Of a DNA stretch of 64,000 bases, positions 46,639-57,009 are shown one piece after another. Source of the stretch: Purshia tridentata (taxonomy: Eukaryota > Streptophyta > Magnoliopsida > Rosales > Rosaceae); NCBI GenBank assembly GCA_003254885.1, contig QANT01009041.1, forward strand, positions 1-64,000, given 5' to 3'. The notes under the pieces are model-generated. The model did no database searches, was not told the DNA's origin, and saw only the letters and a list, made by a program, of their open reading frames with translations. How positions within the stretch are numbered: position 1 is the first letter of the stretch; every line of letters begins with the position of its first letter. A program made the translations under genes and the position numbers.

Positions 46639-49532
46639 GAAGTTTTTAACAAGTGTCGTGGCGTAGGAGACCGCCGTTAGTTGTGACACCTTTACTCGCT
46701 CGGGTCGGATCAGTGACTCGAATGTATTAGTGGGGCATTCATTGGGATGCCAAAATTAATGAGAGGACTCACCGGTCCTTGTGGAATATGTTATGGGCCT
46801 TTTGGCATAAACATAACGGATCTGGGCACAATGGATAGGTGGTCCAAAATTTAAGGGATCACTAATAATTCAAGCTTGGTAAGATAAACCCCATTTTAAG
46901 TGTGGTTCCTAATGTTTTAATATTATCTTTTACAAGAAAGATTGATGTTTCTAGTAGAGATGTTGATATTGAACAGATTTAACTAGAAACATTGACTCAA
47001 AAGAATACAAACAAAGCAAAATTTGACTAGTATCAAGAAACATAATTAACAATTCATCTGAAGTCACATGTATATATTATGTATACACTTTTTAAAAACC
47101 GATTTCATGCACCATCAGCAAAATTAAGAAGAAATAGAGAATAGTACATTTTGCAATTATGTGTTGATAAGATTGTGACTTTGGTTGGAGAAGTTGAAGA
47201 CAATAGAGGTGGGTCGACGTCGACAGAAGCTGATTGACACGGGGAGGTGGTGGTTGCATACATGCAAGGTCAAGGTTTGAGGTTTTTGAGAGTAGATTCT
47301 TTACTCAACTTGATATTCGTTTTGATACCAAACTTTTAATCTTAACTACTAAAAAGATAATAGATATAAAAAGAAAAGGAAAGAGGTGGAAAAAAGATAA
47401 CTGAGATTAAAAGCTTGATCCCAAAACAGATACCAAGCTGAATAAGGAACTTGCTTTCGAGGTTTTTTATCGAATTGAGACAACTTTTTTTATTTCAAAT
47501 AACTTAGTGCACATATAATTTGAAATACATTAAATTGGCCCTTTAAATTCATTATAAATTTTGGTCAAATCCAAATTATTTCTAAAAATTAAATCTAAAC
47601 AGGTATATTTAAATTTGCGCTCTCCAAATCCAAATCACTTCCTAAAATACTTCTATCCAGATAGACTTTTAGATTATCATATAGATTTTTTAGAGAAAAA
47701 ATAATAATTCTTAATAATATAAGACAAAATTAAGTAGTTATTTGTTTAATAGTATTTCTTTGCTTAATGTCGGAAGAAATCCCAAACTCCCGATTAATAT
47801 AATAGAATAATTACATGAAAGTTGAATTTTGTTGGATCAAATGAAAAATAAAGCATGCGGGTCAAACACGGGATCTCGAATCGGGGCATTATCGCACGTT
47901 CATAAATTCGTAGCTAAAACCGACCCGAATCTCATATTGCCACCGGGTCTTGGATTTTTAAATCAGAGAGCGTTTCGTTCTCATAAAGCACAGTTCGTAG
48001 TCCCCCGCCATTTCTGATTCGACTCAGAAGCTGAAAGAGAAAAAACACTTCCCGCCAAATTCATTCTAAAAACCCTAGAGCTTCTTCATCTCTCTCTCTT
48101 CGCATTCTCTTTGGATAGCTCAAACCTCATCTTTCCGATTGGAAGAGGAGACAAAACAAAGAAAGATTCAACTTTTGCTACAAATCTCTGTAAGAATTAC
48201 AACGTCGCATTTAGGATGGCATCGCTAATTTTCTCCTATTTTCTATCATTTTCGTATTCCTTTTATTTTTGGCGTTTCAGGCAGTTTCTTGCACGAATCG
48301 GAGCGCACTCCTCGAAACGGCCGACTTAGACAAGCGGAAAATCACAATCAACGGTCTGTATTTTGATACTTTGGGAGTTCTCCTAGCAAGCAACGAAATC
48401 AAAAATTTTACGCAGAATTTTGGTTAAGCGTCGGTATGATCCTATATACAAGCGTAGAACTCTTTTTTCTCAGTTTGGTTGCTGAGAAAACGTTAAAATC
48501 GAAAGAATTTGCATTTGTGAAGCATTGACTATTTACTGAATAGAACTTAGTTGATTTCTTCGTTTCTCATTTCGGAAATTATATCGTCAGTGAAAATCCA
48601 GTTATTTTCTTAAATTTTGTTTTTCTGTATTTCTTTTTCGTATGATTATTTTGGGCAGAATAGATTTTAATATATTCATCATATTTAAAATTTTCAGTGA
48701 TTTCCTTTTTTTATATTTCAGAGATTGGTTGAAATTTGTCATTGGTGGAAAACAAAATAACTATTCTGCCTAGAATTTGTGTTAATATTCGCATATGAAA
48801 CTCATTTCAATCATATCAATCTTAGAATTTGTGGGAAGTTTGATATTGCTGATTACGACCTAAAAATGTTGAAGTATTAAATGAGATGAATACATGACCA
48901 AAATTGTATGGATTAATAAAATCTTGCAAGGTACTTGGCACATTGTGGCAAGTGGGGATTTGGACGATTCAATTATTGTATTTAAAACCTGATGGAAGTG
49001 CTTTTCAATTTTCATGTCCTAACTGTTGCTGGTAAGAAAAAATATGAGTAAAATGATTTAAGTAGGGACATACTATCTTAAATGTAAATATTTTGACAAT
49101 TCTAGTTGATTAAGCTTTCAGAACTTTATGCTGCCTTTTTAGGACATACTATCTTCCATTAATTTAGCTTTGATATTTTGGTTGTAAAAGGTGTGGCAAC
49201 TATTTTGAATTTCTAAAGCATCATTCACTTGCGTCAATCTTCTTTTGCTAATTTTTCTTCATAACACATCATCATTTGCATTGTGATAGTTTCTTGGCAT
49301 TTACAAGTCATTGACAGCATCACTGTACTGCACACGCTTGTATCTTTTTTAAATGGGAAAAGTATTATACTTTTTGTTTGCTCATTTTGGCCACAAGCCC
49401 CTGTGGTTCTGATTTGAAACTCATTACAGGAGGCATAGATCAGTTGAAAACTCTTGAGATGCGTTTTGTTGATTAACATGTTTTATATGCTCAGATATGC
49501 CGTGGCATTAGAGATTGTTTTTGAAGGCTGAA
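46639..49532. other. Divergent upstream region of BBX22 and HEI10
   Basis: About 3 kb between two divergent genes. It holds a small foldback repeat (47294-47455). A telo-box AAACCCTA at 48070-48077 and a CT run at 48090-48104 are probably in the HEI10 5' leader. An acceptor TGCTCAG at 49494 suggests the leader is spliced, with its last exon starting at 49495. No other gene seen. Confidence 0.45.
47294..47455. repeat. Small imperfect foldback repeat
   Basis: The arms 47294-47344 and 47402-47455 pair over about 50 nt with mismatches (GATACCAAACTTTTAATCTT against complemented GATCAAGCTTTTAATCTCA). They may be a MITE remnant; no target-site duplication found. Confidence 0.55.
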
Positions 49533-51791
49533 ATGAGATGCAATGCATGTTGGCGAGAACTGGAAGGGCGGGCCATTTCCACCACCTGTGGCCACCTTCT
49601 GTGTATCCTGTCCAGAGGAAAATTTTACCTCTGCAGTTGTTTAACTTGAACTTTTCCTTTTTGTGGAAATAGGGGTGAATTGGTGATTGTTATATTTGCA
49701 TACGAATTTCCTTAACAGTGTGAAAAGGCACAGAGGACGCCAGCAAGATCCTTGGCAGTGATGGAGCATGTCCCATTTGTGATCAAGTGCTCTCTAAGAG
49801 GTAAGAGTTTGTAAAGATCTTAGAAATTTTAGCATTTGTCTGGCAATCTGTATCCTTCAGGCCTTGGCTTTTGAAAATGTTCAGGCCTGCTGAGCATTGG
49901 TGTAGAAAAATTAGAGCATATACTTTTTAATATGAATGTTTAGCTATAAATATGCACTAAATGGAATAATACCCGAATGTACAAAACTTGGTCTGTTTTG
50001 GGAATTACGGTTCTGCAGAATTATTTTCCTGCAGCAACCAGTTTGTGCAATCCCTTGAGAGAACCAAAAAAGCAAGCTGTGATACGATAGTTCCTGCCAC
50101 TCTAATACTTGGGTTTTGAATAGAAGCAATGTGGAAAACTTGTTCCCTACCTACGGAGAGCAATTGTCTTATTTTCATTCTGCCTATCTCATTTTTGCTT
50201 TCATCTTGGCAGTCATATGAAACCTGTGGATATCAATCCAAATGATGAATGGATAAATGTAAGCAAGAATTCCTAAATGACTATGCTTAGCTTGTTCTCA
50301 TATATTATACATATTCTAGTGAAACAGCCCCCTTGCTCTATGCTATCGCTTTTTGTTTTGCAATTTTGTAGCTTCTGTATCCTGTAACTTACTTTCTTGC
50401 TGATTCTGTTTTAGATGGCTATGGCTGGAGTGTCTCCACAGATATGTATCCTTTTTTCTTTGCTCCGCAATTTAATAATCTTAAAATTGCAAACTTCTCC
50501 AAATATTTTGGAAAGAAAAGTGTAAAGTGGGATGATAGTATAAGGTGATTGGTGCATTTGTTATCATTTGAGTGAGCGATCAAACTAAATGAGGTGTATA
50601 CTGTAGGAAATTTTTTACTCAATGTTGTGTAAAGGGGATTGTGGACTGTGTATCTTTCCCTTAACAATCTTAGTAATGAAGAGTGCATACAGAAGTGTCA
50701 TGTTCTACATTGGACAAAAGGAATTAGAAATGCAGTGCAAGATGAACAGAATAGTAGCTCAATGTCGGCAGAAATGTGAAGCAGTGCAAGAAAAGTTCAC
50801 TGAGAAATTGGAACAGCTGCACACTGCATACCAGAAAATGGCCAAAAGGTGCCAAATGATGGAAAAAGAGATTGAGAGCTTGTCCAAGGATAAGCAGGAG
50901 CTCCAGGACAAATTTTCAGAGAAATCCAGGTCTTGTGTCCATACCTACTAATACCATTTCCTGCATATAGTTCCACTAATTGGGCCCTCAGACATTGATT
51001 TTCTTGACTATTCATGTACCAGACAAAAGAGAAAACTAGATGAAATGTATGATCAATTGAGGAGTGAGTACGAGTCAGTTAAACGATCTGCCGTCCAACC
51101 TGCGATGAATTTCTATTCAAGAAATGAGCCTGATCTTTTCTCAAACCAAGCTAACATTATGGATAACAGAGAAGCTGTTAGAAAAGGTAATTCTTTCCCT
51201 TTTAAAGTTGCATATGCATTGACTATTCTCAACACAAGGATAGCATTCCACAACAATCTAAAAATAATATTGTAGAAAACTAAAGAAAAAGCATATACTA
51301 ATTTGTTAAATTAACACTTTAGGACTGAAAAAAGTTTTGACGTTTGATGCTGTCATGAGATTGAACTTGGCTTATTAGCTTCTTTTTTTTGCTCAAATAT
51401 TTCCAAAACCAGTTGACTTATTTCTTGCAGATTGGCCGATTCTCACTCCTGAAACTCCAGGACCAAAGGAGGATATATGGCCAGCAAGACAGAATAGTTC
51501 AAACTCTGGTGGTCCTTTTGACATCTCTGTTGGCTCACCGGGAAGACAAGCGGCTATGCCACTTGATGCTGTGAACAGAAGGTCCGCTGCTCACCCTCTA
51601 TTTGGAACTGGAGCTACCAACCCCTCAATGACTTTAAGGAACATGTTAATCTCCCCAATAAAGAGGCCTCAGCCCACTCGTAACCGTCCCCAGATGTTCA
51701 CGTAAGTTGCAACTGTAGATTCTTAATTAATCCTGTTAGTTATACAGCTATCCAATGGTGAATCTTCATGGCTCGGTTTTTCAGGTTCTAG
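49533..51791 (+). CDS. HEI10: Meiotic crossover protein HEI10 (CCNB1IP1-like RING E3 ligase)
   Basis: ZMM protein that loads on the synaptonemal complex and marks class I crossover sites; its dosage sets crossover number in Arabidopsis. Exons: 49533-49602, 49728-49800, 50213-50258, 50415-50445, 50674-50929, 51023-51186, 51431-51701, 51785-51791 (918 nt, 305 residues; I recall the Arabidopsis protein as about the same length). The N-terminal RING uses C3, C6, C19, H21, C24, C38 and C41 (CNACWRELEGRA, TTCGHLLC, GACPICDQ). A coiled coil spans about 95-180, including CRQKCEAVQEKFTEKLEQLH and KRKLDEMYDQLRSEYES. The tail is basic and Ser/Pro-rich, with LRNMLISPIKRPQ near the end. Introns 1 and 4 have U12-type splice signals. 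The last exon encodes only part of a codon, Phe and the stop. Confidence 0.95.
49603..49727 (+). other. U12-type intron 1 of HEI10
   Basis: The donor is GTATCCTGT (consensus GTATCCTTT). The branch site TTCCTTAAC matches the U12 consensus exactly and lies 11 nt before the acceptor AAAAG, which has no pyrimidine tract. Only this acceptor keeps the frame (Cys codon T|GC, then TEDASK). These are hallmarks of minor-spliceosome introns. Confidence 0.85.
50446..50673 (+). other. U12-type intron 4 of HEI10
   Basis: The donor GTATCCTTT is a perfect U12 consensus. The branch site TCCCTTAAC has one mismatch and lies 8 nt before the acceptor TTAG. Splicing here gives ...SPQIL/MKSAYRS, the expected HEI10 sequence. 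Confidence 0.88.
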
Positions 51792-52811
51792 GCTCAAGAG
51801 TTAAAGGTTCACAGTTTGCAGAAAGTCATGCAGGATATGTTTACTCTGATTGTAATTTTTTTTCGGAAAAAATATGTAATTCTCAGTTCAAAACAAGAGC
51901 GCGCTGCAACAGAAACATGGATCCCTGAAGCTGATTCCCCTCTAACTCTGCCCCCTTTTCCTCTTCTCCACTCGAAACCCCTCATGTAATTACCTTAGCA
52001 GACATTAATAGTACATAGACTTTTCATTTTGTGGGTGTCTTGTGGCGAATTATATATTACAAGCAGTAACCATAGTCTGCGCTCAATACCAACATTTAAA
52101 TCAACAAGAAGAGCCTACTGAGATGATGTTCATGAAAGCTGAGCTTTGATGTTGTCTTTTGCTTCAAATATACTTGGGCATCATTAACTTCAATTAGATC
52201 TGAGTGATTATGGTGGATTTTAAATAAAACTCAATGAGAGAGCAGTGAAAACCTAATGTTTCTGGTCTCCACTGTATGGGGCTCGTCCTATTACCATCCC
52301 AAAGGCTCACCCACCTGATTTTCTCCACCAATATTCTCAAATACCAACTCTTGTTTGCTTTTTTTCTTGTTAATTATGCATCGGAGGTTGTAGAGAGACA
52401 AAAAATATTGTTAATTATAAACAAGTTTGTTGAAGGACAATTCGGTGACGTAAAATTTTCAATAACTAGTGGATATAGAGACAAAAACATAAAGGATGTA
52501 TATATAGAGAATTGCAGTCTTACAGGCCATATAGTTGCTGCATGCAACCAATTAATGATGCACCCCAAACAATCTCATTTGTATACATTCACCATGTCTA
52601 CCTGATGATCTTAAACTCATTCTGCCTATTAATCCACGGTTTACTTGTAAATCCCATATTCTACTCGCTACGTTGAACTTAATAGATTTCAACTGAGAAT
52701 CAAAGAATCAAAAGCTTACACCTGAACTCTTGTTTACAGAAGTTCCGCGCATATGCACAAGCTCGTATTTACAAAATATTTCTTCTCTTTTTTTTGTATA
52801 AATATGCCTCC
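51792..52811. other. Convergent intergenic region between HEI10 and NADK3
   Basis: Facing 3' flanks. Open frames around 52276-52605 have no recognisable domain. No repeat or transposon ends seen. Confidence 0.5.
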
Positions 52812-55297
52812 TCACGTTTCTTCACTAATGTTCTGTAAATGGTGAGTCAAGAAAACCTTCAAAACTGGGGCCTTGGAAGATAACTCAATGGTATCCCCAT
52901 TTTGTATAGAATAGCAGACATGAGAACCATCAATGTATATGACACCCTCTTTACAAAACCATGCAACTTCCATGGACTGATCAGATTTTATTATTCCATG
53001 CATTAAACTTGAGGCATCTCCTGGTGAAATGGGCTCTCTAACCATATACTGGAGATCCTGAGATAAGATGGGCATGGGAAATCCACCTGCTGAGAGCATT
53101 GCAGCTGTTGATCCGGCAGCTGTTGAAACTCTGAGACCGCTTGATCTAGAGTTCACTAAAGAGGAACATGGCTGGTCTTCCCTATAAATTCTGCAGGCAA
53201 GGATCCCAAATATATAAATTTGTTTCGTTTTTAGGTGGGGAGGGAGGTTGAGGAATATTAAGAAAAATAATTATATACATGTTAACCACACAAAGAAGTT
53301 AAATATGGGTGTGCAATTAAAAGAGAACCGCGAAAGAGAACCTTACTTGAAAGAGAACCGCGAAAGTGTTGCTGGACATGGGTGTGCAATTAAAATATCA
53401 TTAAGAGCATAAGTTGGAAGCACTTGTGAGTTTATACATATGGATATCCTTTTCAATTTGGAAGGAATAGTTCGACCCTCGAGGATGTTGTCCAGTACCT
53501 GAAAAAAGGAGCAAATCTTAACATTAGTAATTCTAAAATTTGCTATATAAGAAAGGAAGTCCTGCTTTGGGATGAAAAACAGATATCCCAAACAGATAAA
53601 TGGTGTCACATTGAGGTTTTGCAGAACAACTACACAAGAAGTTGAAGATAAAAAAATTACTGACTAAGCCTCACCCCTAAGTAATTGAAGTAATTAGGCT
53701 TGGCTACACAGATGTCAACAATCAACCCCATTTAAGAAACATCACTTTTATGCAGCAGACTCTAGATGCCTTTAACAACATAGCAGGAAGGATTTCATTA
53801 GAGTACTCTCCTTTAAAGCAAAGTGGTTAGTGGTGAGAAGTTGTAATAGGAATCATTTTGATGGAATTATTTCTTAAAACTAAAAGGTTGAGAATGACAT
53901 AAAAACTTATACTGAAGACTAATATCTACATTTTTTTGTTAATAATAGATGTTTTTTCTCCTTCTGACTGCTTCTGAAGACACCCTAGAACAGAGGAAAC
54001 AAACTACTGACTGTTCTCCATTCATGACGTAATCTTACCTGTTCAAAGTTGTTGACAGTTGCAGCACAAAGATAGCCAGTGCTTCTAGTAGCATCAAACT
54101 CATTGCTGAGCTTCTTCACCTAGCCAAATAAAATACAGTAAATAAGCTTCTCCAATCTATATGAGTCTCTGTCCCAAAATCAGAGAAAAAGAAAAGGATG
54201 AATTGATTACAAGAAATAATGAAGTGAAACTCAGAAAACTAATATGCCAATATAAAGGCTAGCACTCTATGGTTTAGCCAAAGAAAGAAACTAACCTCGT
54301 CAGGTTGTGTGGGATCAGAATTCACCCCTAGAACTGGAACCGAGTCATCAATGAAATGGCTAGCTTGTAATAGAGTGCCATCGCCACCAACCGTAACAAC
54401 AAGGTCCACATCATGAATGGGCTGTGATAGATTGTTACGCACTATAGGTTTCCACTCAACTGGCTTGTGGCGCAAAATATTCTGACAAAAGTGTATTGCA
54501 TCCTTGTGCACCTTTCGCCTGTTGTCCAAGTAATGTAACATCTGCAACTCCTTCATGAGAAACTGAATTACAAGGGTGCTTAAAACTGACTCAGCAGGAG
54601 GATATAGGGTTGGAACAACTAGTGCCCTTAAAAAATGAATACTATAAAGAAAGACTGGAGTTTTGTGCCAAGCCTAAACACATGAAAACTTTTACTTGGC
54701 AACTTGAAGCATTGCAAACTCATGCATTAAATTTATTTAAAAAGACAAGATAACACAAAAGCTAAAAAGACAAAATATCACAAACACTAAAAAATCTTAC
54801 AATTGGGTACTACTCAGTATTCACATATCCCTTTTACTTCTCTCACTTGTAATTTCATTTTCACCCTCATTATCGAGTTCTTGCATTCATTGAACTTATT
54901 ACTAAAAAAAATAGTTTATTCTTATTTCTTTTCATTTTCCCACTTCTCATTTGCCAAGAAAAAGAAATCAAAGCAGGGCAACTAAGTATTCAAACTAAAG
55001 TTACCAACTTTGGCATTTTTGCAAACAACAAGAACGCTAAGCTGAATAAAGAAAACTGCAATGAGACATCAAAACCATTACAGCAAGAGAGAGTCAAGTA
55101 AATGAAATACAAGAAACCCATTAGAGGAAACAGTTCAAATATGAGGGTCCACAAAAAGGTTCATGTTCTAGCGGGCACTGGATCAAAATGGAGCAGAGCG
55201 TCATATTACCTGAGGGTTGGTGATGCGAGACAGACCGTCTGATTGGAAAACTGGGTAAACGTCGAACGGTTTTAACAGCAGCAACAATCTCCTCCTC

Positions 55298-55302
<5 letters not shown>
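52812..55302 (-). CDS. NADK3: NADH kinase (NADK3-like)
   Basis: ATP-NAD(H) kinase family; Arabidopsis NADK3 phosphorylates NADH to NADPH and is peroxisomal. Exons in transcript order: 55210-55302, 54296-54541, 54039-54119, 53347-53498, 52812-53181 (942 nt, 313 residues; Arabidopsis about 317). The catalytic GGDGT is at about 83-87 (VVTVGGDGTLLQASHF), followed by DDSVPVLGVNSDPTQ, the family's ALNDILIAHPCPA and SSGLRVSTAAGSTAAM. The C-terminus reads VFLTHHLQNISEET and lacks the SRY tripeptide I recall for Arabidopsis NADK3, so peroxisomal import by PTS1 is doubtful. The start codon directly abuts a CT run. Confidence 0.93.
53305..53395. repeat. Micro-duplication across the exon 4/intron 4 border of NADK3
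   Basis: ATGGGTGTGCAATTAAAA occurs at 53305-53322 (intron) and 53378-53395 (exon). AGAGAACCGCGAAAG occurs at 53322-53336 (intron) and 53352-53366 (exon). The intron thus starts with a partial copy of the end of the exon. Confidence 0.8.

Positions 55303-55330
<28 letters not shown>
55303..55330. repeat. CT microsatellite in the NADK3 leader
   Basis: About 14 CT units (GA in transcript sense) run right up to the NADK3 start codon. Slippage here would alter the 5' UTR only. Confidence 0.85.
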
Positions 55331-55333
<3 letters not shown>

Positions 55334-57009
55334 GGGTATGAGAATGACGGTGGTCCAGCCCCAGGTCGAGCTAGTCTCGCATACACTGGAACACGCCTCA
55401 CGTAAATTTATGTTTATTTCTTGGGTGGGTCAGCTGACTCGAACTTAAAACCAAGGTTTCGATTAAAAAAAAAAAAAAATCTAAAACCAAGGTCCAACTC
55501 CAACCCGAGATACCCATAGCCGAAACCAAAACGGACCCGAACTTGGGTTAGAATCGATAGGGTCCATATAGGTTTATCAAAAAAACATCCTAAAGCGTTG
55601 ACCCACAAACCAATATGGGTATAGTCTTATCGGATCCAACCCATAAACCCATAATCTCTTTAGGAGCCTCATCGGGTTCAGACTCGCTCTCTCGACAATC
55701 CAACCCCAATTGCCGGACCACCGATCGGATTCTTTGAACTTCTTTGAAGAAACACAGTCATTACAACAATTGCTGTAAGACCAATTTCGATTTTAGTCCG
55801 AATTTACTTGTTTTTACCCTCTCATAGTGTTTTGGGTTCAGATTTTAATTGGGGTTTCTGAAATGTGAGTTGGTGGATTTTGATGTGACTGTTTAGGAAC
55901 TTTTGGAGCTGAAATATTGGAATTCTATTGTTGAAATTTGAGATTCTGCTGTCATTTCCTTTAGAATTTTAGATTTTGTACATGAGGTTTTTGGTGTTGA
56001 TGAATTTCGAAACTCATGCGGTTGAGGTTACCTCGTGATTTTGTATGATCAAGAGGGGCAGAAAATTGACATTGGTTTTATCACTTAAATTGTGATATGG
56101 GCCAATGGTATCCAACAAAGGACCAAATGTTCACTCTTAAATTGTTTTAAAGAAACTTCGTCATTGTTGTTTTCCTCATGGGTAATTATGCTGGAAGATA
56201 ATATTGGACTTTCAAGTTGTGAGGTTTAATCGTTTGGTTGACTTTAATATCTGCTTCTCGGATTTAATGTACTTTTTCTTCTTTATCTGCGGGTTTTCGT
56301 TTTCTGTCTTGTGCTGAAGTAGAAATACTCACTTGTGTTTCAAGATCCCTATATTCAAATCAGAGTACACATGCCTCTTGAATCTTTTGGTGTGTCTCTT
56401 CTGTCGGATAAATTTCTCTGTGCTTTAAAAATTCAAAATAATGTGGTGTTTGCTGCTTCCTGCAGTGGTTTGGTGTGCACGTGTATGTGTTATAATCTAT
56501 TTTTAATTCACCGGTTTTTTTATTGTAACCAAGGTTTTGGCCCGAGAATACATTCCCTTCTTGCAAGGTTGTATCAGAGTACACCTTCATATGTTAAAAT
56601 TGTGATTGATGATTGTTTTTATATTTGTAGCTATAAATTGGATGGTGATTGATTTTCCCTTGCCCATGGCAAGAAGCCAACCTGGGTTTTCCAGCTGGAT
56701 TACAAATGATGGGTTTTGGGCAGACTTATTTTGTGCTTAGAAAATGGTTCCATTCACTTTTCATTTGTTGTTGTGCACCATGAAATAGGACCCTAATATG
56801 TTTAAGTCTGGGATATGCGTGCTTAGTAGTGCTGTAATGATGCAATCGTGGTTATATTTTTTGAGTACTTTATCATTGTTTTTGTGACTTTATAGATTCT
56901 GATTATTGATGTTTGAGGTTCTGGCTTGTAGATTTATTTGTTTTAGTTATATTGATGTTTGTTGTTCTATCTGTTATGATCTGCAGACTTTGGTAGATTT
57001 CATGCCTAT
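55331..57009. other. Divergent region between NADK3 and the hAT-derived gene, with a leader intron
   Basis: It contains the NADK3 promoter and, from about 55690, the probable non-coding first exon of the BED/hAT gene, which ends at a donor GCT|GTAAGA after 55774. The matching acceptor CTGCAG at 56986 gives a leader intron of about 1.2 kb. No coding frame is evident in it. Confidence 0.5.

Noticed and set aside
47829-48329. Short plus-strand frames upstream of HEI10
   Set aside because: They overlap the probable 5' leader and have no recognisable domain or coding bias.
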